Positions 1-9,145 of a DNA stretch of 64,000 nt are shown here, piece by piece (within the stretch, counting starts at the first letter, position 1; each line of letters starts with the position of its first letter). The notes beneath the pieces are model-generated. The model did no database searches. It was not told the origin of the DNA and saw only the letters and a list, made by a program, of their open reading frames with translations. A program made the translations under genes and the position numbers. The DNA comes from Aporhodopirellula rubra (lineage in GTDB: Bacteria > Planctomycetota > Planctomycetia > Pirellulales > Pirellulaceae): contig NZ_JACHXU010000011.1 of assembly GCF_014192335.1 (NCBI RefSeq), positions 62,001 to 126,000 on the forward strand, given 5' to 3'.

Positions 1-1085
1 AACCGATCGACTCCCACGGCCACTCCGCTGCACCGGGGTAACCCATCACGCATCGCCGCAACCAGCGTTGTTTCAACAGGATAGGGGCGGTCACCGCGAC
101 GCCGTCGGATCTCGTTGTTCTGTTCATATCGCCGCACGAGTTCCCGCCAATCACGCAGTTCGTCGTAGCCGTTGGCGAGTTCAACGCCGTGATAAAATAA
201 CTCAAACCGATGAGCGAAACGTTCGTCGTCTTCGCACGGTCGAGCGAGTGCTGCCTGCGTGATCGGGTAACGAGTGAGGATTGTCGGAGTCGACCGGCCG
301 AGTTGTGTCTCGACGTAGTGTGACAACAGGACGTCGAGCAACGAGTCGCGATCCTCGCCTATTGAGATCGCGAGGCTTGCGTCGATGCCGCTGACCAAAC
401 GCAATAGCTCCCGGACGGGCGATTCGATCGGGTCGAGACCGAGCACGTCAGAGAAGGCGTCTTGGTAACTGATCGTTTCATACGATTCGGTTTCAAATAC
501 CGACGCCGCAAGGTCGCCTAGCAAGGCGATCGCTGACTCCGCATCACCGTCGACTTCGTACCATTCCAGCATCGTGAACTCGACGTTGTGACGCTGGCCA
601 CTTTCGCCGCGTCGGAACACCGGCGAGATCGAAAAGATGGACGGGGCACCGCGAGCGAGCAATCGTTTCATTGCCGACTCAGCGGACGTTTGCAAGAAAT
701 AACGACTCGACGACGGGGCGGGCGATGTGCCTGACGAGTGCGGTCTGTCTTCGGCGGGTGTGGGATCACTCGTATGACGTGAATTCTCAGGATCCCATTG
801 ACCGTCGTCTTCGTGACCAGCTAATTCCGGCAACCCCAATTCGCTCGCCGAGACGGCGATCGGATCCAAGTAAGCATCGATCACACAGTCGCGGCTCAGG
901 CAAGGAGGCTGGACCTCGAGAAAGCATCGGGTGTGAAAATAGGTGCGAATTAGCCTCAGCAGCCGATCGCGAAAGCCCAATTGGGCAATAAAATCAACGA
1001 AACCTTCGCCAGAATTTCCTCCCGATCCGCTGGTGGGGGGATCGATCTGGGGTCGGAGGGGATCGTTGGAAACACTGTTTTTCAT
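1..1085 (-). CDS. epmA: EF-P--(R)-beta-lysine ligase EpmA (3' end outside window)
   Basis: Lysyl-tRNA-synthetase paralogue that, in the known family, attaches (R)-beta-lysine to a conserved lysine of elongation factor P instead of to tRNA. The minus-strand frame is open from an ATG at 1085 to the window edge (361 codons). Class II synthetase landmarks are visible: a motif 2 region reading FRRGESGQRHNVEFTMLEWY, then FELFYHGVELANGYDEL, and near the edge the motif 3 segment GLPRCSGVAVGVDR. There is no anticodon-binding OB domain before the catalytic core, which separates EpmA from LysS. An insert of about 45 residues rich in Asp, Ser and Pro (roughly plus positions 690-840) interrupts the region before the substrate-binding segment RYFLQTSAESAMKRL and is absent from the E. 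coli protein as I remember it. The start is the first ATG in frame; no strong ribosome site precedes it. The C-terminal end is missing because of the window border. Confidence 0.88.
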   Translation of the reverse strand, partial: MKNSVSNDPLRPQIDPPTSGSGGNSGEGFVDFIAQLGFRDRLLRLIRTYFHTRCFLEVQPPCLSRDCVIDAYLDPIAVSASELGLPELAGHEDDGQWDPENSRHTSDPTPAEDRPHSSGTSPAPSSSRYFLQTSAESAMKRLLARGAPSIFSISPVFRRGESGQRHNVEFTMLEWYEVDGDAESAIALLGDLAASVFETESYETISYQDAFSDVLGLDPIESPVRELLRLVSGIDASLAISIGEDRDSLLDVLLSHYVETQLGRSTPTILTRYPITQAALARPCEDDERFAHRFELFYHGVELANGYDELRDWRELVRRYEQNNEIRRRRGDRPYPVETTLVAAMRDGLPRCSGVAVGVDR

Positions 1086-1353
1086 TGGGTTTTAGCCGGT
1101 TTTGACGAGTTGGCACGCTCGGAATGCGGTGCCGTCGCAGATCGCGTCGGGAACAATTACAAAGCCGTTACATTTCGGTGTCCAGGGCGTGACACGCCCG
1201 CGTCAAAACATCGCTATCCTACCGGCTCCTCAGCAGACGATTTCCAATCCGCTCATCGAACCGCCGGTGCAGCAGGGAGAACTCACTTGGCGTCGTTCAT
1301 TGCTGATCGGAAATTTCCCCCATATCGCACCACGAGACCAGGAACGTTCTCTG

Positions 1354-2496
1354 ATGTCGACCGTAACAGGCCCGAACCGCTCCCACAGCGAAAACGATAA
1401 CCAACAATCCACATCGGACGCTGCTGAAAACAGTGCCGTCGAGACCCTTGATCCGCTCGACGCGGAAGTCTGGAACCGTCCAGGGCTCGAGGGAGCCGCC
1501 GAAGCTGCAGACGCGGACGAGTTACACAAACCGGCCGCCGAAGATGCTGACGGCTTGTCATCGCTCGTCGCTCAAAAAGCCGCCAAAAAACTGGACATGG
1601 CTCGTCCGACTGCGAAAGAACGCAAACGTTTCGACAACCTGAGCTACTGGGCGATCGGTTGGCTCGCGGTCGCTCACCTCGTTTGCCTCGCTGCCCCGTT
1701 TTACTTCACTTGGCAAGCCGTTGTGACCGCGTTGGTCATGCACTGGATCGCCGGCAGCCTCGGAATTTGCCTCGGTTACCACCGCATGCTCACCCACACG
1801 GGCATGAAAACGTACAACTGGGTTCGTTACCTGTTCGCAGGAATCGGTTGCTTCGCCGGCGAAGGCTCGCCACTGGACTGGGTCGCTGACCACCGCAAAC
1901 ACCACGCACACAGCGACCAAGAAGGTGACCCGCACTCGCCACACGACGGCGGCATCTGGAGTCACATTTTCTGGTTGGCGTTCCACACCCACAACGGTGA
2001 CCGCAAGGAATACCTGCAACGCTGGGCTCCGGACTTGTATCGTGACCCAATGATGCGAGCGTTCGACGTTTTGTTCCTGCCGATTCACATTGCCGTTTCA
2101 CTGGCCCTCTTCGGTGCCGGTTACTACTTCGGTGGCTTCGATATGGCGATGTCGATGTTGATCTGGGGCATGTTCGTCCGCCTCGTTCTCGTGCTGCACG
2201 CAACGTGGATGGTTAACAGTGCCTCGCACATGTTCGGATATCAAAACTACGAAACGACCGACGACAGCCGTAACAACTGGCTCGTCGCCATCGTCGCTTA
2301 CGGCGAAGGTTGGCACAACAATCACCACGCTTACCCACGTATGGCCAAGCACGGTCACAAGTGGTGGGAATTCGATATCACCTGGCAATCGATCCGATTG
2401 CTGCGGGCTCTCGGACTGGTTTGGGACGTGGTCGATTACCGTACCGCCGCTGAAAAGCGTGCCGCCGCAGCAGCGAAAAAAGCCGCCGCGAAGTAG
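1354..2496 (+). CDS. Membrane acyl-CoA/fatty-acid desaturase
   Basis: Integral-membrane di-iron desaturase of the stearoyl-CoA delta-9 type, introducing a double bond into acyl chains for membrane fluidity. The three histidine boxes are present in order: HRMLTH (residues 143-148), HRKHH (180-184) and HNNHH (321-325), with hydrophobic segments between them. The protein is 380 residues from the ATG at 1354. An in-frame start at 1102 exists, but the added residues look like untranslated leader and contain no recognisable motif, while MSTVTGPN begins a normal acidic cytosolic tail. The C-terminus is a Lys/Ala-rich tail. The gene is followed by an intrinsic terminator at 2565-2595, so it is probably transcribed alone. 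The upstream epmA gene is divergent. Substrate (acyl-CoA, acyl-ACP or acyl-lipid) cannot be decided from sequence. Confidence 0.92.
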   Translation: MSTVTGPNRSHSENDNQQSTSDAAENSAVETLDPLDAEVWNRPGLEGAAEAADADELHKPAAEDADGLSSLVAQKAAKKLDMARPTAKERKRFDNLSYWAIGWLAVAHLVCLAAPFYFTWQAVVTALVMHWIAGSLGICLGYHRMLTHTGMKTYNWVRYLFAGIGCFAGEGSPLDWVADHRKHHAHSDQEGDPHSPHDGGIWSHIFWLAFHTHNGDRKEYLQRWAPDLYRDPMMRAFDVLFLPIHIAVSLALFGAGYYFGGFDMAMSMLIWGMFVRLVLVLHATWMVNSASHMFGYQNYETTDDSRNNWLVAIVAYGEGWHNNHHAYPRMAKHGHKWWEFDITWQSIRLLRALGLVWDVVDYRTAAEKRAAAAAKKAAAK

Positions 2497-2564
2497 GCAT
2501 CCACAGTCAATGATTGCGGGTCGGCCAAATCGGTCGCCCGCGATCCCCGGTCAGCTTTGCGAGA

Positions 2565-2595
2565 AAGCCACCTTCAACATGAGGTGGCTTTTTTT
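2565..2595 (+). terminator. Rho-independent terminator of the desaturase gene
   Basis: A perfect 9-bp stem AAGCCACCT / AGGTGGCTT encloses an 8-nt loop and runs into a seven-T tract. It lies 68 bases after the desaturase stop codon. It would also sit just past the end of the convergent GH16 gene. Confidence 0.85.
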
Positions 2596-2646
2596 GTGTC
2601 CACACGCAAAGCCCGTTCATTTCCCTCGGATACGTTCTCATTGGCA

Positions 2647-4071
2647 TCAACGGATCGAAAGATCATCGATAAAGAGAACGCTGCCTACATTGCCGGCGTC
2701 TTCGGCGGTCACGATAACTCGAGGCCGGTCCTTGGTTCCCGACGCAGCCTGACGTTGGAATGTTTGCGACAGCGTGATCCATTCGCCCGTCGCGAGGCCG
2801 GTGAGATCGAACGGTTTCAGTTCATACCACGGATCGTCGAGTATGACATTGATTCGTTTCGTTGAGCAATTCGGTTCCAGCCAAACGTTCACCGAGAGAA
2901 GGTGTTCGCCCGCGGGAATGTTCAGGCAACCGTTGGGAGCGAATGCGACAGCACGTTCGTCGAGCCGGCTTGGGTGTGAAAACTTCAGCGATTGACGTCC
3001 GGTCAGCGGTTTCTCGTTGCTGATCTGAAAGTAGGGACGCGAGTCTTCGGCAATCCACCAATCCTCTTGTTGATCGCCCACGCGGATCGGGCCTTCAAAG
3101 CCGAACGATGCCTCCTGCGTGGAAGGGGGATTGTCGGCAGGAGTTGACTCCTCTGACGCGATCTCGCGAGGTCGAACCTCGTAGTCCGGCTTCTGCCATA
3201 CGCGGATGTAGTCGATTTCGTAGTCGACGGGCAAATCATCTTTGTCTGGTATTCCATGCCAAGGAAACGTTTCCGAGTCGACCCAAATGGCAATCGGTCC
3301 GGTGATCACCCACGCTTCATCGCCAATCTCTCGACGCAGTACCGTCCGAACCAACTTGCCGTCGGCGTAGAACTTCAGGTACTCGGGATCCCAGTCGAGT
3401 CCGTAGACGTGAAAGCCCTCTGCCACTTTGAAGTCCAACTGCAATCGGTCGGTCCATGTTGTCGGTCCGCCCTTCTTCGACCAATCGTGAATCGAGGACC
3501 ACAGTTCGGATTCAAGGTGCAACTTGTGTCTCTGTTTGGGGCGTCCCGAAAACTCGAACACGTCCAACTCCGTCTTACTGCCCGTCGCCCAAAACGCGCT
3601 CGTGACGGATGCGTCGGCCGCTTTGCATCGGATCTCCATGTAGCCGTAAAGGAACTCGTTCTTGCAGATCACCGCGGCGGTGGTGATGTTTTCATACGCG
3701 AGTCCTTCCTTCATTTCCTTCCACGAGAAATCGCGTTTCTTCGCAAACTCGAAGTCCGGCTCCCATCGCGCTTGTAGCTTCAGTAGCCCATCTTCGATCC
3801 GCACATTGTCCGTCGAAAACTGAGACGGTGCACGCCCGATCCAGTTGGACTTCAACACACCGTCGGTCCCTTGGATCAACCACTTGTCCGCATCCAGCGG
3901 GGCTGTTTCGAACTCGTCGCTGACGTTCGGGTTCAAGACCCAACCACCTTGATTCGAAGGATCCGACGCAGGGTGCGCGTTCGGAAATGGTTCAACGGCT
4001 GAACCGATTGTCAGCCACGCCAGCCCGATCGCCACGGATAATAAACGTACGCGCTTTAACAACATCACCAT
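2647..4071 (-). CDS. Secreted GH16 glycoside hydrolase with C-terminal beta-sandwich module
   Basis: Family 16 endo-glycanase (the family includes agarases, porphyranases, carrageenases and laminarinases). From the ATG at 4071 the protein has 474 residues with an N-terminal signal peptide (MVMLLKRVRLLSVAIGLAWL). The GH16 signature ELDVFE gives nucleophile Glu168, helper Asp170 and acid/base Glu173; the E-x-D-x-x-E spacing is the beta-bulge type common to red-algal galactanases. After the catalytic domain (about residues 45-320) comes a domain of roughly 140 residues resembling a carbohydrate-binding beta-sandwich. The start at 4071 is chosen over 4131 because GGAGG lies about six bases upstream and the signal peptide begins there. 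Its location in a cluster with GH117 and GH2 suggests an agar- or porphyran-like substrate; exact specificity is not readable. Confidence 0.85.
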   Translation of the reverse strand: MVMLLKRVRLLSVAIGLAWLTIGSAVEPFPNAHPASDPSNQGGWVLNPNVSDEFETAPLDADKWLIQGTDGVLKSNWIGRAPSQFSTDNVRIEDGLLKLQARWEPDFEFAKKRDFSWKEMKEGLAYENITTAAVICKNEFLYGYMEIRCKAADASVTSAFWATGSKTELDVFEFSGRPKQRHKLHLESELWSSIHDWSKKGGPTTWTDRLQLDFKVAEGFHVYGLDWDPEYLKFYADGKLVRTVLRREIGDEAWVITGPIAIWVDSETFPWHGIPDKDDLPVDYEIDYIRVWQKPDYEVRPREIASEESTPADNPPSTQEASFGFEGPIRVGDQQEDWWIAEDSRPYFQISNEKPLTGRQSLKFSHPSRLDERAVAFAPNGCLNIPAGEHLLSVNVWLEPNCSTKRINVILDDPWYELKPFDLTGLATGEWITLSQTFQRQAASGTKDRPRVIVTAEDAGNVGSVLFIDDLSIR

Positions 4072-4816
4072 CGCATCCTCCAAAGGAATCACATTGCATC
4101 GAAATTGAACCGCATCTCGCCCGGACCTCATGTTGTCATGGAGAACGACCTGACGTTATCGCTTCGATGGTCATCGCTCGTGCTCTCTGAACTCTCACTA
4201 CATGAAATAAAATCGTATTGTAGTATGATAAGGGGTGGAGGCCAACGGAAGGGGCGGGAAAGCAAGCGGCAGGGACGTTGGACGTTTCTTGTTCCCCGAA
4301 CGACCGGCGACATGGCAATCTCAGGGTACGCGCTGTGCCGACCCGAGCGTGATGGCAGGTCAGCAATTCCGCGAGGCGTGTTAGTTCCGAGAAGTGACAG
4401 GTCGAACAAGTGGCAGCGGCGAGCAAGTGGCAGCACCGAGCTAAGGAGAGTGGCATTGTCCTCACCAACCCCATGACAATTCAGCGATTCGGAAGAACCG
4501 AGCAACGATCTTGAATGCTCGACTGTGGCGAAGGTGAGGTGATCGATATCACTCCATAGGCCAACCTCGGTCGATCAAGTGAAATGCGTCGTTGCCGAAC
4601 CAACGTAAGGAGATATTTGTATCGCGTTTTCAGTTTCGGCAAGGGTAACTAGGATTGAGAGTTCTCAAGCTCGCAAATGTTTCCGGTGCAACGGATGGTA
4701 ATCTATGGACTGCGGTTCTGCAGATCTGTGTTGGCTACGACGATGCGAGCACGAGTGTTTCATTCGTGATGCCACGCATCCGCTCCTTCCACCCCGCCCG
4801 CCTTTATCCACCTGCC
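4072..4816. other. Divergent intergenic region between GH16 and GH29 genes, with short tandem repeats
   Basis: No convincing gene. The 745 bases separate two divergent sugar-hydrolase genes and must hold both promoters. Imperfect tandem copies of a 16-17 nt unit built around AGTGGCAG lie at about 4393-4440, with 11-base identical cores at 4407-4417 and 4424-4434. A purine-rich stretch GTAAGGAGAT near 4607 looks like a ribosome site but has no ATG at a suitable distance. Confidence 0.5.
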
Positions 4817-6805
4817 ATGCGTTCTCTATACAATTCGACTGTTGCGATGTCGATCGCGTTGATCGTCACTCATGCTCTTTGTGCGGACACCGCTTCTTCC
4901 CAAAACTATGAGCTCGCCAAACCAACCGCGAAACAACTCCGTTTCGCCGATTGGGAAGTCGGCGGTTTCATTCACTATGGCTTGAATGTCTATACGGGCC
5001 AAGAACATGGTGATGGCAGAGAACCTGCGTCCAAGTTCAATCCTACCGAACTCGACGCCGAACAATGGGTGATCGTTGCGAAGTCGATGGGCGCCCGATA
5101 CTGCTGTTTGACGGCGCGACACGAAGGCGGGTTCTGTTTGTGGCCTTCGAAGACGACCGACTACACAATCGCCAACAGCCCTTACATGGATGGGAAGGGA
5201 GATATCGTGCGAGACTTCGTGGCCGCCTGTCGCAAACATGGTCTGCACCCCGCGTTGTATTTAACGGCGAGTCATGATGCTCACGCAGCGCTGCAATCCC
5301 AGAGCGGGAAAATCGCCTGGGGCGCCGAGCGTGAAAAAGCAGTCGCCAAAGCTCTCAGCGACAAATCTCGCAAAGTTGCATTCAAAAAAGTTCAGCTTGG
5401 CCAGTTACGTGAATTGTTGACCAACTACGGACCGATCGCGTTCATGTGGTCGGATCACTGGGATGCCACCGATCCCGACGGCGTGTGGCGGGCCGCCACG
5501 GACTTGGCCGCTGAGCTGCAACCCGAAATGGTTTTCATGGGCCCCGAAACTTGGGTGCCTGGCAATGAAACCGGGCACGTGGTTTACCCGATGTGGAACG
5601 CCGTGAGCACCGTCGACGGAACCAACTACTCCCGTCCCGCAGCCGGAGCAACGGATTTTTCGGTGAAGAACAATTATGGACTGCTCGAAACGGATGTCCG
5701 ACGTGGTGATCCGTTTGGGAAATTCTGGCGGGTCCGTGAATGCACAACGAACTCAGGTTTTCACTACGGTGGTTGGTTCTGGCACCCCGACAATCTCAAG
5801 AAAACGTATCCACGCTCGACATGGGAGCACATCGATCTTTACTACCGCACTGTGGGACTCGGCGCGAACACGATCATCAACCTTCCGCCCGATAGTCGTG
5901 GATTGATACCGGATGACTTTGTGGTCGCCGCCAAGGCTCTCGGAGATGAAATTCGCAACCGGTTTTCTAGCCCGATTGCGAAACTCGACGAAGTGGTTCG
6001 AGACGACACGGTTGAGCTCAAGTGGGAGACCCCGACATCGATCAATACGGTGGTGACGATGGAGAACATCGCTAACGGACAACGGATTGCGAAGTACACT
6101 CTCGAAGCCTACGTCGACGATCAATGGATACCGATGGTACCGAAAAACAAATTGATCGGATGGGCGCCTTATAATTCCAACCCGATGTACGAGACAATTG
6201 GCCATAAAAAGATTGACCGTGTTCGGCCCGTTGTTACCAATCGGATCCGTTTTCGTTGTCTCGAATCGATCGCGGGTACCGCCGAGCTACGGAGCCTTGC
6301 GGTCTATCATTGTGATCCCATCAAACGCAACTATGCGTCGGCGTATCCCTATTTGAGTGGCGTGGACACGACGATCGAGTCGGCGCACAACGGAGTCCGG
6401 CGTGACAACAATTACATCGGCAAGCAGATCGTAATTGGCGGTAAACCGTTCGAACACGGTCTGCTCGTTTGCCCCGTCGCGGTCAGCAAAACGGGGCATG
6501 CTGATTTCGACCTGTCAGAATTTCCCAAAGCCAAGGGAATCAAGGCAACGATTGGGATCGAGGACCATGTTCAGCGAAACGGTTCCGCGGTTTTTCTTGT
6601 CCAGGTCGGCAAAAACGTGGAACCGACCGAAGACGATTGGGAAACGATTTTCAAGAGTCCCACGATGAGGGGACGTGATCCGGGCAAAGAGATCCACGTC
6701 GTGTTTCCTACCGACGCTCAACACGTTCGCTTGCTTACCACTGACGCCGGCAACGGTGTGCACTCGGATCACTCGGTATGGGCCGACGCAAGGTTTGTTG
6801 AGTAA
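4817..6805 (+). CDS. Secreted GH29 alpha-L-fucosidase-like enzyme with C-terminal NPCBM domain
   Basis: Exo-acting family 29 glycosidase; members release alpha-L-fucose, and some act on alpha-L-galactose. The GH29 core begins after a signal peptide (MRSLYNSTVAMSIALIVTHA) with FADWEVGGFIHYGLN. Predicted nucleophile Asp213 lies in the strand FMWSDHWD. The C-terminal 130 residues, with IKATIGIEDHVQRNGSAVF, VRLLTTDAGNGVHSDHSVWA and a final ADARF, match the NPCBM (novel putative carbohydrate-binding) fold. Length from the ATG at 4817 is 662 residues. That ATG is preferred to 4655 because it starts the signal peptide. The gene stands alone between a divergent GH16 gene and a convergent oxidoreductase gene. 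Substrate is inference; in a galactan locus an exo-alpha-L-galactosidase role is as plausible as fucosidase. Confidence 0.85.
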   Translation: MRSLYNSTVAMSIALIVTHALCADTASSQNYELAKPTAKQLRFADWEVGGFIHYGLNVYTGQEHGDGREPASKFNPTELDAEQWVIVAKSMGARYCCLTARHEGGFCLWPSKTTDYTIANSPYMDGKGDIVRDFVAACRKHGLHPALYLTASHDAHAALQSQSGKIAWGAEREKAVAKALSDKSRKVAFKKVQLGQLRELLTNYGPIAFMWSDHWDATDPDGVWRAATDLAAELQPEMVFMGPETWVPGNETGHVVYPMWNAVSTVDGTNYSRPAAGATDFSVKNNYGLLETDVRRGDPFGKFWRVRECTTNSGFHYGGWFWHPDNLKKTYPRSTWEHIDLYYRTVGLGANTIINLPPDSRGLIPDDFVVAAKALGDEIRNRFSSPIAKLDEVVRDDTVELKWETPTSINTVVTMENIANGQRIAKYTLEAYVDDQWIPMVPKNKLIGWAPYNSNPMYETIGHKKIDRVRPVVTNRIRFRCLESIAGTAELRSLAVYHCDPIKRNYASAYPYLSGVDTTIESAHNGVRRDNNYIGKQIVIGGKPFEHGLLVCPVAVSKTGHADFDLSEFPKAKGIKATIGIEDHVQRNGSAVFLVQVGKNVEPTEDDWETIFKSPTMRGRDPGKEIHVVFPTDAQHVRLLTTDAGNGVHSDHSVWADARFVE

Positions 6806-6897
6806 TCGTGCGGCAAGGCGTGCGCGGCGAGCAGATCGGACCTGCACAGTGAATCCGCCTCGATCGCTCGGGACGTAGATTCAACAACTAGAGGATT

Positions 6898-7030
6898 CCA
6901 AAAACAGTCACTGTCCCCCATGACCAATCCATTCGCCGAGTCAATGCATCCGAAGATTTGACGATCGCTGCGTAGGATTGGTCTGAAGGTGTGGCGGACC
7001 TACTTCGAAGAAATGGGGACTGTTTTGTGG
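6898..7030. repeat. Nested inverted-repeat element (REP/MITE-like)
   Basis: The outer arms are imperfect inverted copies: CCAAAAACAGTCACTGTCCC at 6898-6917 and, reversed, CCACAAAACAGTCCCCAT at 7030-7013. Inside them lies a perfect 9-bp inverted pair, GACCAATCC at 6922-6930 and GGATTGGTC at 6975-6983. The whole 133-bp unit could fold into one long cruciform or hairpin between two convergent genes. No transposase gene is near. It could be a REP-type element or a tiny MITE; it may also act as a bidirectional terminator. Confidence 0.5.
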
Positions 7031-7202
7031 TGAGAGGGCGGTGGTTCGTTGGATGGGCGATCACCCGTCTGCGTGCTGTACTTCGGGCATGCCACCGACA
7101 ACAGCCATCGCGTTCATCGTGAAAGTGATTCTTGCGACGGCATTGCAGGATGGTTCTCAACTGGGGGGGGCATGCGCCCGTGCGTTAGGATTTGCGTTGG
7201 AA

Positions 7203-8672
7203 TTAGACGTCGAGTTCAAATCCTTCACGACGTTTGCGAGTCATTAACGCGTTGGCTTGGTCATCGCTTCCGAAGTTTTGGGCGGCGCCGTTCCACTCGA
7301 GCGCGCGTCCTAGCATCAAGCTGATGTTGCACATGTGCAGCGAATTCATCGAGTTGATGTGGCTCGACACGTCGGACATCGGCTCGCATCGGTCTTCAAT
7401 GCACGCGAAGAAATTTTCCATGTGTGAGGTGACTCGTTTGCCCTTGTTGAGTTTCGTGAAGGCCTCTTCGAATTCGGTTCGTGTGGCGTCGTCAAGTCGT
7501 GCAAAACATTCCTGGAAGTTATCGACTCGCTTGCCGTTGGCGAGTCGTTTTTTCTCGAGGTTGTCGCCAAAGATTTCTTTGACCGCGCTGCCCTGCAGTT
7601 TCGAGCGGTTCACGAAAATGCGGCCCTTGTCACCTTCGAACAAGATGCCGTTTCCGAACGAGGTGTCTCCCGATTTGTACTTGTCGTTGACGGTTATCTT
7701 TTTGCCGCCTTCGAAAGTCAGCTCGATGTTGAACTGCGTTGCGGAGTTGTATGCATTGGGCAGATCAGCTTCGCCAGCAAAGAACTTGTTCCAGTTGAAT
7801 TGGTCAGGGACAATCGGAGTCAATGCTCCCCTCCCAGAAACCGTTTGAATATGGGTGTGGTCGAGACCCAACGCCCATTGGGCGATATCGACATGGTGGG
7901 CACCCCAGTCTGTCATCTTTCCGCCTGAATATTCCAGGTACCAACGAAAGAACCGACGGCGTTCCATCGAATAGTCTTTCTTAACCGTGGGGCCGAGCCA
8001 GAGATCCCAATCGAGTCCCTCGGGAACCGGCGTTGTTTCAAACGGGCCGCCAACGGGAGCCGGGTCGATGCCACAGTGAGCAGTGACATTGTCGCCCAGT
8101 CTTCCGCTCTGCACGATCGCTACGGCATACATGAACAGATCCCAACTGCGTTGCATCGTACCAACCTGGAACACGCGTCCCGATTTTTCAACCGCTTTGC
8201 GAATCAACTCGCCTTCGGCGATTGTCAGGGTTAACGGCTTTTCGCAGTAAACGTCGCAACCATGGTCGAGTGCATGCAATGCGATCGGAACGTGCCAGTG
8301 ATCCGGCGTGCCGATCGTCACGACATCCGGTTTTTCATTCTCGAACAACTTGCGGTAGTCCTGGTACGTATTGAGTTTGCCGTCGTACGCCGCGTTGAAC
8401 TCATCGTTGTGTAAGGCGTCGACATCGCATACCGCAACCATCTGACCTAACTGCGCCGCTGCGTTTGCGATCGCCCGGCCTTGGTTGTACCGACCACGAC
8501 TTCCGCCAACACCGATCGCCGCGATCGTCGGTTTGTTTGTCCCCGCAGCGGCCGACGTGTTGCGACTCGTCCAGATCGAAGGGATCGCTCCGGCGCCCAC
8601 CATAGCGGAGGTGGTTTTAAGAAAACTACGTCGAGATGCGTTGCTTAGCATCGCGTGTTGGTCAGGAGTCAT
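7203..8672 (-). CDS. Tat-exported Gfo/Idh/MocA family oxidoreductase
   Basis: NAD(P)-dependent sugar or polyol dehydrogenase-like protein of the Gfo/Idh/MocA family. A twin-arginine leader is clear (SRRSFLKTTSAMVGAGAIPS), so the protein is probably folded with cofactor and exported. The Rossmann fold begins with IAAIGVGGSRGRYNQGRA, and the family EKP motif is intact in VYCEKPLTLTIAEG. The C-terminal half has the usual alpha/beta substrate domain with WGAHHVDIAQWAL. Length is 489 residues from the first ATG; a second ATG seven codons later (8651) is equally possible, as neither has a good ribosome site. It is convergent with the GH29 gene. Planctomycetes carry many paralogues of this type, so substrate cannot be named; a role in oxidising or isomerising released sugars is inference. 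Confidence 0.85.
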   Translation of the reverse strand: MTPDQHAMLSNASRRSFLKTTSAMVGAGAIPSIWTSRNTSAAAGTNKPTIAAIGVGGSRGRYNQGRAIANAAAQLGQMVAVCDVDALHNDEFNAAYDGKLNTYQDYRKLFENEKPDVVTIGTPDHWHVPIALHALDHGCDVYCEKPLTLTIAEGELIRKAVEKSGRVFQVGTMQRSWDLFMYAVAIVQSGRLGDNVTAHCGIDPAPVGGPFETTPVPEGLDWDLWLGPTVKKDYSMERRRFFRWYLEYSGGKMTDWGAHHVDIAQWALGLDHTHIQTVSGRGALTPIVPDQFNWNKFFAGEADLPNAYNSATQFNIELTFEGGKKITVNDKYKSGDTSFGNGILFEGDKGRIFVNRSKLQGSAVKEIFGDNLEKKRLANGKRVDNFQECFARLDDATRTEFEEAFTKLNKGKRVTSHMENFFACIEDRCEPMSDVSSHINSMNSLHMCNISLMLGRALEWNGAAQNFGSDDQANALMTRKRREGFELDV

Positions 8673-8758
8673 CAGTACTAAGTCCCAAATATGAGGAAGG
8701 GAAAGTGGGGATTCGCAATGCGGTCAGAGGATCGATTGCGAGGCGTTGACAAGTCGGC

Positions 8759-9145
8759 TCAAAGCATCGGCTTCGCGCGATGGCACAATTGAATCGCGAG
8801 GCCCCATGGGTCACGCAGCATGGCGAGTTTGTCGCCCGTGGCGGTTTCGTCGGGACCAGAAACCAAGGCGGCACCGGCGGCGCACAATCGCGTGGTCGTG
8901 GTTTCGGGATCGTCACAAACGAACGCAATATGAAAAACCAGCGGGTTCATCGCTGAGTAGACAGGCGTTTCGATGGAGGGGTTGGTATAGAACTCGATCA
9001 TCACTTCACCGGATTGATCGAGCAGAAAGTGCATCGGATACCCCGCGTCACCTGATCGTTTGACGGTGAAACCCAAGTGCTGCGAGTACCAACTCGCGAC
9101 GGCGTCCGCATCAGCAACTTGGCAGGCGAAGTGTTCTATTTTCAT
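8759..9145 (-). CDS. VOC superfamily (glyoxalase/bleomycin-resistance-like) protein
   Basis: Small metal-dependent or binding protein of the vicinal-oxygen-chelate fold, 128 residues from the ATG at 9145. Two beta-alpha-beta-beta-beta halves can be read: the first begins MKIEHFACQVADADAVASWY with a His that could bind metal, the second begins LVFHIAFVCDDPETTTTRL, and the end DKLAMLRDPWGLAIQLCHR is typical of the family. The start at 9145 is preferred to 9193 because VOC proteins begin directly with the first strand. It follows galM on the same strand at a distance of about 450 bases, so co-transcription is uncertain. The function within the family (glyoxalase, epimerase, dioxygenase or resistance protein) is not determined. 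Confidence 0.8.
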   Translation of the reverse strand: MKIEHFACQVADADAVASWYSQHLGFTVKRSGDAGYPMHFLLDQSGEVMIEFYTNPSIETPVYSAMNPLVFHIAFVCDDPETTTTRLCAAGAALVSGPDETATGDKLAMLRDPWGLAIQLCHRAKPML

